64,000 nucleotides of DNA. It comes from Acinetobacter bouvetii (GTDB lineage Bacteria > Pseudomonadota > Gammaproteobacteria > Pseudomonadales > Moraxellaceae). How positions within the stretch are numbered: the stretch's first letter is position 1; the number at the start of each line of letters is the position of its first letter. A program made the translations under genes and the position numbers. Under the pieces are notes generated by a model. The model worked only from the letters and a program-made list of their open reading frames with translations, was not told the DNA's origin and made no database searches. Of this stretch, positions 9,087 to 18,183 are shown in pieces. The stretch spans positions 103,905 to 167,904 of the forward strand of contig NZ_CADDTS010000007.1 in NCBI RefSeq assembly GCF_902753875.1, written 5' to 3'.

Positions 9087-10496
9087 ATGAAACCCGTAAT
9101 TGCGCTCATTGGTCGTCCGAACGTCGGAAAATCAACGCTGTTTAACCAGATCACCAAGAGCCGTGATGCGCTTGTTGCTGATTTTGCCGGTCTGACCCGT
9201 GACCGTAAATATGGCGACGCGACTTATCAAAATAAATCATTCATCGTGGTCGATACTGGTGGTATTGGCGAAACCGAAGGTGGAATTGACTCTTACATGG
9301 CGGAGCAGTCTAAAACTGCCATTCATGAAGCAGACATGATCATCTTTGTGGTGGATGCACGTGCCGGATTACTTGCCTCTGATGAACAGATTGCACGTGA
9401 CTTGCGTACTTTAGGCAAGAAAGTCTTTCTTGTGGCCAACAAGGTCGATGGTGTACACGCAGAAGCAGCACTGGTTGAATTCTTCAAACTGGGGATGGGT
9501 GAGCCGATGCAGGTGGCTGCAAGCCACGGCCGCGGTGTTCAGCAAATGCTGGAAGAAGTACTGCAAGATGTACCTGAAGATGAAAATCCAGATCAGCATG
9601 ACAGAGACACTGGCTTACGTTTAGCGATTATTGGTCGTCCAAACGTGGGTAAATCGACTTTAGTGAACCGCCTGTTGGGTGAAGACCGTGTGGTGGCATT
9701 TGACCAACCGGGGACAACACGTGACTCGGTGTATATTCCATTCGAGCGCGATGGTCGTAAATACACTCTGATTGACACTGCTGGTGTACGTCGTAAAGGT
9801 AAAGTGGATGAAATGATTGAGAAATTCTCAATCGTGAAAACTTTACAAGCGATGAAAGATGCCCATGTTGTGGTGATTGTGGTTGATGCGCGCGACGGGA
9901 TTGTCGAGCAAGACTTGCATTTGATTGGTTATGCGCTGGAAGCCGGTCGTGCCATGGTGATTGCGATCAACAAATGGGACAACATGTCTGAGTATGATCG
10001 CAAACAATGTAAGTTAGATGTCGATCGTCGCTTTGACTTTATTCCTTGGGCAAAAATTCACTTGATTTCTGCTTTGCATGGTACAGGGGTAGGTGATCTC
10101 TATCCATCTATTCACCGTGCTTATGACTCTTCACACCTGAAAGTTTCACCGGCAAAAATTACCCAGATCTTGAATGATGCTACAGATGCGCATCATCCAC
10201 CTATGGTACAGGGTCGTCGTATCAAAATGCGTTATGCCCACATGGGTGGACAAAATCCCCCGACCATCGTGATTCACGGTAACAAAGTGGATAAGACCCC
10301 GAATGATTATCGTCGCTATCTCGAAAACGTGTTCCGCAAAGTGTACAAACTGGAAGGTACACCAGTAAAAATCGAATTTAAAACCTCGGAAAACCCGTTT
10401 GAAGGGCGTAAATCTCAGATTGATGAACGTACTGCAGCGCGTAAACGCCGTTATGTACAGAAGTTCAAGAAAGCCGAGAAGAAATTTAAACGTTAA
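9087..10496 (+). CDS. der: Ribosome-assembly GTPase Der (EngA)
   Basis: A 469-residue protein with two tandem Era-like G domains and a C-terminal KH-like domain, needed for 50S subunit maturation. The first P-loop is GRPNVGKST at residues 9-17 with DTGG and NKVD following; the second is GRPNVGKST near residue 184 with DTAG and NKWD. The KH-like domain follows from about 360, and the end is a Lys/Arg-rich tail ([18 protein letters not shown]). Length is typical for proteobacteria. It has its own transcript boundaries: a terminator lies before and after it. Confidence 0.97.
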   Translation: MKPVIALIGRPNVGKSTLFNQITKSRDALVADFAGLTRDRKYGDATYQNKSFIVVDTGGIGETEGGIDSYMAEQSKTAIHEADMIIFVVDARAGLLASDEQIARDLRTLGKKVFLVANKVDGVHAEAALVEFFKLGMGEPMQVAASHGRGVQQMLEEVLQDVPEDENPDQHDRDTGLRLAIIGRPNVGKSTLVNRLLGEDRVVAFDQPGTTRDSVYIPFERDGRKYTLIDTAGVRRKGKVDEMIEKFSIVKTLQAMKDAHVVVIVVDARDGIVEQDLHLIGYALEAGRAMVIAINKWDNMSEYDRKQCKLDVDRRFDFIPWAKIHLISALHGTGVGDLYPSIHRAYDSSHLKVSPAKITQILNDATDAHHPPMVQGRRIKMRYAHMGGQNPPTIVIHGNKVDKTPNDYRRYLENVFRKVYKLEGTPVKIEFKTSENPFEGRKSQIDERTAARKRRYVQKFKKAEKKFKR

Positions 10497-10520
10497 TCAT
10501 CTCAGGATTTAAATTTTTCA

Positions 10521-10555
10521 AAAAGCCCAAAGTGATCTTTGGGCTTTTTTCTTTT
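10521..10555 (+). terminator. Rho-independent terminator of der
   Basis: An 11-bp stem AAAGCCCAAAG (10522-10532) / CTTTGGGCTTT (10537-10547) with a TGAT loop, then a T tract. Confidence 0.9.
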
Positions 10556-10560
10556 AAGAT

Positions 10561-11244
10561 ATGATTCTATTTTTGATCGGGTGGATGCAGGTGGGCAGAT
10601 TGATTCGCGTGGATGTGGAACGCATTGAGCAGATCGTGTCAGTCGCTGCGGAATTGGATCGCAAAAGCAAAATTCAGCTGCAAAAACATCAGATCTACGA
10701 TTATCGTAATCAATTACTTTCCCAGCAATTACAGACTCCTATTCAACAGGCACATTTCGCAACGACCGATTATGGCAAGCCCTATTTAATCGACTTTCCT
10801 CAATTCTATTTTAATCATAGCCATAGCCAGAAGAATTATGCCTTAGCTACTAGTGCGCAGATGCGCGATCTGGGCGTGGATATTGAGGATCTGGATCGTA
10901 AGGTCAGGTTTGAAGCCTTGGCCAACCATGCTTTTCATGCGCATGAATTGCAGTGCTGGAATGAACTGGAGCAGGATCCAGATTACTGGTTTAAAGTCTG
11001 GACCACCAAAGAGGCGGTATTAAAAGCCTCTGGGCTGGGGGTGCGTTTAAACTTGAATGAACTGGATACCCGGGTTCATCCGCTGCATGATGGCGGCATG
11101 TGTAGTCATCCTCTCATTGGGACATTTGCCTATCAAAACTTCCATTTAGGTCATGTCATGTTAACCGTGGCCTGGCGTTCAGAAGCGTCCTGTCAGGGTT
11201 TTGCTTTTCCGGAGATTCAGATCTTTTTGTCAGCTGCAAAATGA
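10561..11244 (+). CDS. 4'-phosphopantetheinyl transferase (Sfp type)
   Basis: A protein of 219-227 residues that transfers phosphopantetheine from CoA to carrier-protein serines. The diagnostic motifs are present: 'LGVDIEDLDR' (first Mg-binding Asp/Glu, residues about 102-111) and 'WFKVWTTKEAVLKASG' (W-x-x-K-E-A core). An N-terminal 'TDYGKPYL' and 'FNHSHS' also fit the Sfp/Gsp/HetI group. The start is uncertain: ATG 10561 follows the der terminator with no clear ribosome site, and ATG 10585 is an alternative. The carrier protein it serves cannot be told from this window; it is not beside a siderophore or polyketide cluster. Confidence 0.85.
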   Translation: MILFLIGWMQVGRLIRVDVERIEQIVSVAAELDRKSKIQLQKHQIYDYRNQLLSQQLQTPIQQAHFATTDYGKPYLIDFPQFYFNHSHSQKNYALATSAQMRDLGVDIEDLDRKVRFEALANHAFHAHELQCWNELEQDPDYWFKVWTTKEAVLKASGLGVRLNLNELDTRVHPLHDGGMCSHPLIGTFAYQNFHLGHVMLTVAWRSEASCQGFAFPEIQIFLSAAK

Positions 11245-11605
11245 TTTTAGATTCAGTATCAGCTTTATGTTTATTTCACATTTCCTTATTACGCTTTACT
11301 TCCTTTTAACTTCGTGATGTTTTTGAGCGTAATTAGTTTCCTTTCTTATTGCTAACGTTTATTTAAAAAAATGATGTAAAAATAAATTAAAAATAGAAAA
11401 ATTATCTTTTGTTTACCATATCTAAAGAATGATTTAATTATTATTTAACTTGATGAAAATAAATAAAAATTAAAATTATGTGATGGAGTTAATGTTAAAA
11501 TTTGTATATTATTTGTTTAATTTTTGATTTCTCTTAAATCACGTTAAAAAGATACAAATTTTAAATAATTGGCTGGTTCCAAAACTTTAATGGAAAAAGG
11601 TAGAA
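11245..11605 (+). other. AT-rich intergenic region (361 bp)
   Basis: No gene of convincing length, hairpin terminator or known repeat is seen. The stretch is very AT-rich (long A/T runs at 11360-11560) and presumably holds the promoter of the following secreted-protein operon; AAAAGG at 11595-11600 is its ribosome site. I could not pick one promoter with confidence. Confidence 0.5.
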
Positions 11606-13114
11606 ATGATGAAAAAAACCATCTTGGCATTGATGTGTGCATTCGCGGGACAATTCACATATGCAGAAATAATTAAAGTCAATGGTGAGGGGACTGCCAC
11701 AATTGTAAAAAAAGATCCGAATGGCACACGCAATCAGGCATTTAATAATGCAAAAATGGATGCTGTTATTGCAATGATCAAAAAAATAAATGGTCCTCAG
11801 GCCATGGTCGATGCACAACAGCATCTAGATGAAATTGTTAAACAAGTAGATTCTACCTATATTATTAATCGCGGTAGCTCGACACAAGGCAATAATGAAT
11901 TGGTGACTCAAGTCAGTCTGGAAATGGATGATCAGGAGTTTCGTTCCATTTTAAATGATCTTGGACTTGCAAAGAAAAATAGCCGGACCAGCCCTATCAT
12001 GATTGTGATGGATGAATACTTTGGTGTTCCTAAAGATAATGCCAAACCTGTTAAAGAGTTTACCTCATATTTTTCTGACCGTAGTTATAGCTATGATGAA
12101 GATGCCAGCTATAAGGCAAGTGAAAGCGCTAAAGCCAGTGCTTCAGACTCGTATTCATCTAAAGGCCGTTCATCTGCTGCATCAGGCTATGCCTATGGTA
12201 ATTATTATGGTGCTGGTGCAGGTATTTCTGCGCGCTCAGCAAGCCACAATAATTCAGGTAAATCATCATCTTCAACCAGCTATAACGCCAGTGAATCGGC
12301 TAAATATAGCCAATCTGAACGGCAAAATGATATTCAAAGTTTTGTGAAATATGTGGAGTATCAGACTCCAAGTACCAAGGCTGAACGCGATAACCAAACC
12401 TTAAATTCTATAGCGAGTTCTGCATCGCGTTACGATTTACGTTTGCTGGATTCTGACCGTTTTAGAAGTCAGTATTTAAATGGGCGTAGCATGACCATTC
12501 AACAGCTAATGAGTGATGCTGAACTGAATAAACTGGTCACTGCAGCACGTAAAGAAAAAGCGGACTGGTTTATGGCGGGCAGTTCTTATATTTATGATCG
12601 TGGACGTTCACAGGCTACGGGACAGTTTGTCTGTGATGGTGCCGTGAGTTTTAAAATCTATTCTGTAGATGATTCGACGCTAATGGGCGGTGAAACCCGT
12701 ACAGAATCATCGACAGGAGCGACGACAGATTCATGTCGAACCAATGTAGCGAAAAAACTGGGTGAATTGGCGATTAGCCAAGTTGGACCACAGATTTTAG
12801 GTTATGCAAAAAACCGTTCGATGTATGGTAAAGAAATCACCATTTTTGTGAAAAGTGTTTCAGGCAATGTGTCTTCACGTTTAGGCGATGATTTGTATAT
12901 TGCCCTAGACGAAATGGAGGGTGCAGAAAATATCGATATTCGTACTCAAGATGGAAAATTGGTTGAAATGACCATGACCTATAAAGGTGAAAAGCCGATG
13001 AGCGCAGAATTGGCCAAAGCACTGCGTAAGGTCAATCCAACCTTATCGAGCGCTGAACGTTTACAAGCCGGTAATACCATCACATTGTGTATTGGTGGTA
13101 CGCAATGCAAATAA
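11606..13114 (+). CDS. Exported protein with FlgT-N-like domain and Ser/Tyr-rich insert, unknown function
   Basis: A 502-residue protein with a clear signal peptide (MMKKTILALMCAFAGQFTYA, cleaved near residue 20). Residues about 22-110 read as VNGEGTATI, then 'NQAFNNAKMDAVIAMI', then 'VDSTYIINRGSSTQGNNELV' and alternating beta strands. By eye this resembles the N-terminal domain of the flagellar assembly protein FlgT and related periplasmic proteins. Residues about 150-235 are a low-complexity Ser/Ala/Tyr/Gly stretch. The C-terminal half is a mixed alpha/beta domain ending with a Cys pair (TLCIGGTQCK). No enzyme motif is seen. It is the first gene of a three-gene operon of exported proteins. 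ATG 11609 is an equally possible start. Confidence 0.75.
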   Translation: MMKKTILALMCAFAGQFTYAEIIKVNGEGTATIVKKDPNGTRNQAFNNAKMDAVIAMIKKINGPQAMVDAQQHLDEIVKQVDSTYIINRGSSTQGNNELVTQVSLEMDDQEFRSILNDLGLAKKNSRTSPIMIVMDEYFGVPKDNAKPVKEFTSYFSDRSYSYDEDASYKASESAKASASDSYSSKGRSSAASGYAYGNYYGAGAGISARSASHNNSGKSSSSTSYNASESAKYSQSERQNDIQSFVKYVEYQTPSTKAERDNQTLNSIASSASRYDLRLLDSDRFRSQYLNGRSMTIQQLMSDAELNKLVTAARKEKADWFMAGSSYIYDRGRSQATGQFVCDGAVSFKIYSVDDSTLMGGETRTESSTGATTDSCRTNVAKKLGELAISQVGPQILGYAKNRSMYGKEITIFVKSVSGNVSSRLGDDLYIALDEMEGAENIDIRTQDGKLVEMTMTYKGEKPMSAELAKALRKVNPTLSSAERLQAGNTITLCIGGTQCK

Positions 13115-15165
13115 AATTCAAAGCCTTATGTTTGGCTATGCCAATGCTATGTTCGGCAGTGGCGCATGCAGATATTCAGATTTATACATCGAAAGGAATT
13201 TTTGGTCTGGAACAAGGTTGCCGTGCTGACCCGAACAAGTATGAAGCCAATGGGGCTTCAATTGTCTGTGATTTTAGCCGGGCGATTGATAATGATGTAA
13301 TTCGTAAGCAAGCCGAGCAAGTGTTTGTACAAGGTTTAAAGCAGAGTTTAGGCGAACAGATTGTCGATAGTATTTCGCAAAAAACCAAACATCGGACTTA
13401 TGTCGCTTCACTTGAGGTACTGCGTGCCAGTGAGTATGTGGTTAGAAAAGATTCTACGGCAGAAATATTTTTACCGGTGACCTTAAGCTTAAAACTGACC
13501 AATGTGTTGTCTGGTGAAGTAATTTACAGTGACAGTAAAACCTTGTCTCAGCCGATTCAGGTCTTAAGTTCCGATGTTGAATCGGCTGCAACCAAAGCTG
13601 CGATTCAACAGAAATTTCAAAGTAGCTTACTGACTTTGACGCAGCAACTCACACAGGACTTGAAAGCCAAGCTGCAAGTGACGGAAATTGATACTCAGGT
13701 GATTGATCAGTGGAAATCCTATCTGGTGCTGGATAAAGGTTTTAAGCAGGGCATTGCGATACAGGATGAACTCAGTTCTGCTGAAGGAGACCTGATTCGG
13801 GTGGTACATGCAGACAGTGATTATGCGGTGGCTGTACCGGTGCTGATGCAGGGCAACAGCAAACGCTTTAGCAAGGTATCAACCAATATGCGTCAGGCCA
13901 TGAACAAACCCAAAGCCTTGGTGGTGGATGTTTTGACCTATCAAGGTGAGTCCAAAGATTTAATCGAACAGATTTTTTCGGATGCCGTTGGTGAGCAAGC
14001 CTCTTTTACTTTGACGCCGGTCAACCGTCGTTATAGTGCTATGGCACAAAGTGTCAGTGAACAGACCGCTTTGGCACAAAGTACGGACATTAATCAGCGT
14101 GAGCTGCCGGAATTCTTTATCCGGATTAATGTGATTCCAGTGATTGCCTATCAGCAGCAGATCGGAAAAATGACCCAACAGCAGATTTTTCATAGTGAAG
14201 TTTTTGCTGAAATGATCGACCGTTCCGGTCGTGTAATTTATTCCGCGCATGCAACCGATGATATTAAAGACGTGATTTCTGAGGGTATGGGCTTTTCTTT
14301 AGAAGCGCGTAAAGAAGTCGTGCTAAAAAATGCCCTGTTGAAATTGGGGCAACAATTTCAAAAAGGGATTCAATTTACCCGATCAGATTTGAAAGTTTCT
14401 AATTCAAGTTCGAAAAGCATCACGATTGATGATGCAGGTGAACGCTTAAGTACCGGCATGAAAGTTCATGTCTATCATCAAGATAAAGCTGCAGGACGAG
14501 ACATCCTGATTCCGACCTGGGAAGCAACTGTGCTAGAACGCCAAGGCGGAAAGGTTACGGCACAACTGGATTTTCCTGTCAGCAGTAGTGATCGGCTCCC
14601 TGTGCGTTCGGGAGACCGTATTCTAATTGATAGTTCTGCTCCTGTAGGTGATTCCAAGCAGGCACGAGTGCTCTGTCCAGGTTTGCATACTGAACAGGTG
14701 GGGGAAATTCCATTTTATGGATTTGGTCCGCTGCTTTATCACGCTTTTACCAGTCAATCGAAACGACCATTTTATGCCACCGGTTCTGGCTTTAAAGGGC
14801 AGACATCTCTGCAAGATTCGGTGCTGCATATGACTGAAAATTCAGGATTTAAAAAGAATATGGATTTAAATTTCTATATTCCCAAAGATGAATGCTTACA
14901 ACCTGTATTCAAGATTGACGTGAATAAGGACAGCGTTAAATGTAATGCAGATAAAAGTAACTGTGATGCTACGTTGGTTATGGCCAGCGGTGCGCGCAGA
15001 TTCAACCAGAAGGCTGAAAAAATTGGTGCTTATGGTTTACAGCAGGAAATTCAGTTGAAAGGTATTGTGCATCAACATCGTCATGAAATGTATAACATTC
15101 AGATGTTTGAGGCCTTACCAAAAATTTTAAATCAAATCGTGCAAAAAGCCGATTCTTCACAATAG
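13105..15165 (+). CDS. Large exported protein, possibly CsgG/FlgT-like folds, unknown function
   Basis: A 686-residue protein that I do not recognise as a named family. The signal peptide ends at VAHA-DIQ (about residue 23). Two similar modules seem to follow: an alpha/beta part (e.g. FSRAIDNDVIRKQAEQVFVQGL) leading to 'YLVLDKGFKQGIAIQDEL', then a second alpha/beta part leading to 'LSTGMKVHVYHQDK'. The G-x-x-x-G-x-x-V/I strands look like small SH3-like barrels, as found in FlgT. Several cysteines lie in the last 150 residues. The start ATG 13105 overlaps the previous gene's end by 10 bp, so the two are probably translated together; an upstream in-frame start at 13087 lacks a signal sequence. 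Confidence 0.72.
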   Translation: MQIKFKALCLAMPMLCSAVAHADIQIYTSKGIFGLEQGCRADPNKYEANGASIVCDFSRAIDNDVIRKQAEQVFVQGLKQSLGEQIVDSISQKTKHRTYVASLEVLRASEYVVRKDSTAEIFLPVTLSLKLTNVLSGEVIYSDSKTLSQPIQVLSSDVESAATKAAIQQKFQSSLLTLTQQLTQDLKAKLQVTEIDTQVIDQWKSYLVLDKGFKQGIAIQDELSSAEGDLIRVVHADSDYAVAVPVLMQGNSKRFSKVSTNMRQAMNKPKALVVDVLTYQGESKDLIEQIFSDAVGEQASFTLTPVNRRYSAMAQSVSEQTALAQSTDINQRELPEFFIRINVIPVIAYQQQIGKMTQQQIFHSEVFAEMIDRSGRVIYSAHATDDIKDVISEGMGFSLEARKEVVLKNALLKLGQQFQKGIQFTRSDLKVSNSSSKSITIDDAGERLSTGMKVHVYHQDKAAGRDILIPTWEATVLERQGGKVTAQLDFPVSSSDRLPVRSGDRILIDSSAPVGDSKQARVLCPGLHTEQVGEIPFYGFGPLLYHAFTSQSKRPFYATGSGFKGQTSLQDSVLHMTENSGFKKNMDLNFYIPKDECLQPVFKIDVNKDSVKCNADKSNCDATLVMASGARRFNQKAEKIGAYGLQQEIQLKGIVHQHRHEMYNIQMFEALPKILNQIVQKADSSQ

Positions 15166-15177
15166 GGGTAACAAGGT

Positions 15178-15870
15178 ATGAAAAAAATTGCGATTGCTTT
15201 AGCAATAACGGCATCAATGGGAGCATCAAGTGTTTATGCAGGTTTTGGTTCACTCAGTAGCCTTGCTTCGACACTGACTGAATCTGCGACTGGTGTATCT
15301 TCATCAAATATGGATCTTAATGGTTTCTTTACTCAAGCCAAAGCAACCAATGCGATGTTCATTCAAAGCCGTAGTGCTTTAGCGTCATTACTTGCAAGTA
15401 AAAAGGACTCAGATGAATTAAAAGCAAAACAGAAAAGCCTGAAAACAACTTCTGATTTGAAAGAAAAAGAAGCTATTCAAAAAGAAATTGTAGCAATGTC
15501 TAATGCTGTTTTAGAAGCGTCTCAAAATGACGAAGCAGCAACAGTCGCTAAACTTTCAGCATTGAATATGGAGCAAAAGAAATACTTATTGGATTCTGCA
15601 ACAAACTTTGTCATTGCAAGTTTAACTGCCCGTGAATTGGCGGTAGGAGCTAAACAGGTAAGTACCAGTTTGATGACAAATCCAGCCGGTTTGACTAACA
15701 CGGGTTTATCTTTAGTTGATGCAAAAAATGTTGTCGGTGATATAACTGGCATTGCTAAAAATTCAAGTATGGCTTTAGTGGAATATCCGAAACTGTTTAA
15801 AAAAGCCGGTATTGAATTTAAAATGCCAACTAGCTCAGCTGAAAAACCAAAAGTTCTCAACGATATTTAA
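15178..15870 (+). CDS. Small exported helical protein, unknown function
   Basis: A 230-residue protein with a typical signal peptide (cleavage after SVYA, residue 20). The mature protein is mostly helical, with a Lys/Glu-rich coiled-coil-like section at about 70-120 and an Ala/Ser/Thr-rich remainder. No motif points to a function. It begins 12 bp after the preceding gene with GGGGTAACAAGGT as ribosome site, and an intrinsic terminator follows about 75 bp past the stop, so it closes the three-gene operon. It may be a partner or substrate of the two larger exported proteins; this is inferred from position only. Confidence 0.75.
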   Translation: MKKIAIALAITASMGASSVYAGFGSLSSLASTLTESATGVSSSNMDLNGFFTQAKATNAMFIQSRSALASLLASKKDSDELKAKQKSLKTTSDLKEKEAIQKEIVAMSNAVLEASQNDEAATVAKLSALNMEQKKYLLDSATNFVIASLTARELAVGAKQVSTSLMTNPAGLTNTGLSLVDAKNVVGDITGIAKNSSMALVEYPKLFKKAGIEFKMPTSSAEKPKVLNDI

Positions 15871-15944
15871 AAGTTGATTGAAGTTAAATATTCCCAATAA
15901 ATAATTGAATTTATTTGGGATGATTGAATTAATGTCAGAAATAA

Positions 15945-15972
15945 AAAAGAGCCTGTTTATTAGGCTCTTTTG
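15945..15972. terminator. Bidirectional intrinsic terminator
   Basis: A stem AAAAGAGCCT (15945-15954) / AGGCTCTTTT (15962-15971) with A and T tracts on both sides lies between the convergent secreted-protein operon and the SDR gene. Confidence 0.88.
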
Positions 15973-15981
15973 CTTTTGATT

Positions 15982-16758
15982 TTACTTATTCCTTTTCGCC
16001 AAAAATATATTACTCATCCGATTTACAAACTGCGGACTCACTTTAGACAGGCTGAACAGGATTTTAGATTTAATGCCTACAGGATGGTGAGTTGGGGTAA
16101 ATATAGTGTCTTTTACCTGAACTTGCTGATAAACCTGTAGCGCGACATCATCTGCACTTAAGTGCACGCCCATATTTTGAATGCTGCCGGCATCCATGTC
16201 TTTCACCATGGCAGTTTGCACAAATAACGGCATAACATCTAAGACCCGGATGCCATATTTTTGCCATTCAATATCCAGCGCTTCGGTCAAACCGCGGACG
16301 GCAAATTTACTGGCAGAATAAGAAACCAGATCTGGTTGACCATAAATGGCGGAAGCTGAGGACAGGTTGATTACCCGAGCAAAGGAAGCTTGTTGTAAAT
16401 AGGGAAGAGCTGCATGGCAACCATTGAGCATACCTTTGACATTAATATCGATGGTTCGATGATGTGCGGCAATATCGGTCTGTTCAAATGTACCTGAGTA
16501 GAGAATGCCGGCATTATTGACCAGCACATTGATTTCTCCTGCCCAAGCATGAAATTCGCTTAAAGCCTGTTGCCATTGACCATAATCACTGACATCTAGT
16601 AATCCGGCTTTGGCCCATGCTCCTAAATTCTGGGCCAGCGTTTGCGCTGCCGGCAGATTGATATCATAAATGCCGACTTTGTAGCCACGTTGATAAAACA
16701 GCGTTGCAATTGCTGCACCAATTCCTTGTGCTGCACCACTAATAAAGATACTGTGCAT
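15982..16758 (-). CDS. Short-chain dehydrogenase/reductase
   Basis: A 258-residue classical SDR. The cofactor motif is GAAQGIG (residues 8-14), NNAG is at 81-84, and the catalytic Ser (in NLSSAS, about 134), Tyr147 and Lys151 (SYSASK) are all present. An acidic residue at the end of beta-2 (YDIN, Asp32) suggests NAD(H) preference. The C-terminal 50 residues are longer and basic, as in several lipid-linked SDRs. The substrate cannot be predicted. It is divergent from mazG, with about 110 bp between the start codons. Confidence 0.88.
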   Translation of the reverse strand: MHSIFISGAAQGIGAAIATLFYQRGYKVGIYDINLPAAQTLAQNLGAWAKAGLLDVSDYGQWQQALSEFHAWAGEINVLVNNAGILYSGTFEQTDIAAHHRTIDINVKGMLNGCHAALPYLQQASFARVINLSSASAIYGQPDLVSYSASKFAVRGLTEALDIEWQKYGIRVLDVMPLFVQTAMVKDMDAGSIQNMGVHLSADDVALQVYQQVQVKDTIFTPTHHPVGIKSKILFSLSKVSPQFVNRMSNIFLAKRNK

Positions 16759-16870
16759 CTGCTTTTCCTTTTTTCAATTTTTTTATGATGTGTCATTTAT
16801 GCATAAATTGAGCATAACAAAAAATGAACTTGAAAATGTAGTCTGTCTGAAATGTGGGAGTGATGAAAAC

Positions 16871-17632
16871 ATGGATAAATTATTGGCAGTGATGCGCGAA
16901 CTACGTGAAAAATGTCCATGGGATCAGCAGCAGACCCCACAAAGCTTAACCCGTTATGCCATAGAAGAGGCGTATGAAGTTGAAGCAGCGGTCAGAGCAG
17001 GCAATGCTAATGAAGTGAGGGATGAACTGGGTGACTTGCTGTTACAGGTAGTGTTTCAGTCACAAATGTATAGCGAGCAAGGGGCATTTGATTTTAATGA
17101 TGTAGTGAATGCCATTACTGAAAAATTGATCCGTCGTCATCCGCATGTATTTCAGGCTGAACAATTTTCACAGCTCAGTGCAGAAGATGTTTCGCTACTT
17201 TGGAAGCAGATTAAACAGCAGGAAAAACAGGGCAAGCCACAATCACGCCTAGATGACATCAAACATGGCCCGGCCATTCAGCAGGCGCATGACATTCAAA
17301 AAAATGCCGCACAAATTGGTTTTGATTTTCCCGATGTCACCGGAGCTTATGGCAAACTGAACGAAGAGCTGGCCGAGTTACAACAGGCGATGCAGGGGCA
17401 AAATTCCGACGAAATATTCGACGAGTTTGGCGATTGTTTGTTTTCACTGATCAATGTTGGACGTAAACTAGGGCTTTCTAGTGAAATGGCACTGTTAAGT
17501 ACCATTCATAAATTTAGAACACGTTTTGCTTTCATTGAAGATCAGGCTCAGAAACAACATAAAAATATTGAAGCCCTATCATTAGAAGAAATGGATCAAC
17601 TGTGGGAGCAAGCGAAACAACAATTAAAATAA
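16871..17632 (+). CDS. mazG: Nucleoside triphosphate pyrophosphohydrolase MazG
   Basis: A 253-residue all-alpha NTP pyrophosphatase with two MazG domains. The first has the Mg-binding E-E-x2-E...D motif as 'IEEAYEVEAAV' and 'VRDELGDLLLQVVF'. The second has 'LNEELAELQQAM' and 'DEFGDCLFSLINVGRKL'. It cleaves (d)NTPs to NMP and PPi, clearing aberrant nucleotides and in E. coli affecting ppGpp levels. I chose ATG 16871 (MDKLLAVMRELREKCPWD), which matches family N-termini and has GGGAG upstream; the reading frame is open further to 16790 without family similarity. Confidence 0.93.
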   Translation: MDKLLAVMRELREKCPWDQQQTPQSLTRYAIEEAYEVEAAVRAGNANEVRDELGDLLLQVVFQSQMYSEQGAFDFNDVVNAITEKLIRRHPHVFQAEQFSQLSAEDVSLLWKQIKQQEKQGKPQSRLDDIKHGPAIQQAHDIQKNAAQIGFDFPDVTGAYGKLNEELAELQQAMQGQNSDEIFDEFGDCLFSLINVGRKLGLSSEMALLSTIHKFRTRFAFIEDQAQKQHKNIEALSLEEMDQLWEQAKQQLK

Positions 17633-17643
17633 TAGGTTTCCCA

Positions 17644-18048
17644 ATGAAAAAAATAATACCTATCTTCAATAGGATCTTTTATATTTTTGCGATGTTGTCC
17701 TTATTGAATGTATCCAGCAGTTATGCTCAACAGTTTGACCAGCAATATTTGAAATGGAAGGCTGAACAGGAGGCTCAGGATGCTCGTTTAAAGATTCCGC
17801 GAGTCTCCACCAAAAACTATTATCTGGCCAAACCTGCTTTAACTTCAGCAACAGCGAACAAGATTAATTTGAATCAAGCTAATCTCGAACAGCTGCAAAC
17901 CTTGTCCGGCGTGGGCTTAAAGAAAGCTGAAGCGATTATTGCCTATCGGCAAAAAAATGGAAAATTTAAAAATATTGAAGAGTTGCAGCAGGTCAAGGGC
18001 ATAGGACCTGCACTGTTTGCCAAAAATAAAGACCGATTGGCTGTGTAA
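17644..18048 (+). CDS. comEA: ComEA-family helix-hairpin-helix competence protein
   Basis: A 134-residue exported protein: signal peptide of about 27 residues (ending SSSYAQ), a polar linker, then a tandem helix-hairpin-helix domain of about 65 residues. It has the signature 'INLNQANLEQLQTLSGVGLKKAEAIIAYR' and 'IEELQQVKGIGPALFAKNKDRL'. Periplasmic ComEA binds incoming double-stranded DNA and ratchets it across the outer membrane in naturally transformable bacteria such as Acinetobacter. The start ATG 17644 is 11 bp after mazG; an upstream start inside mazG would bury the signal sequence. Confidence 0.9.
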   Translation: MKKIIPIFNRIFYIFAMLSLLNVSSSYAQQFDQQYLKWKAEQEAQDARLKIPRVSTKNYYLAKPALTSATANKINLNQANLEQLQTLSGVGLKKAEAIIAYRQKNGKFKNIEELQQVKGIGPALFAKNKDRLAV

Positions 18049-18183
18049 TAGCGGATGATGATTACTCAGAATGTTGAACAAAATATTGAGCATCGAGATA
18101 ATCAAATTGCCCTTTGATTGTGTTAGAGATATGATTAGCGTCATCTTAGATATTTTACGTTCAGACGTAGGAGACAGCGTCTT

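Noticed and set aside
10561..11244. A siderophore or polyketide synthesis cluster around the phosphopantetheinyl transferase.
   Set aside because: No adenylation, ketosynthase or carrier domains are present in the flanking genes; the enzyme stands alone.
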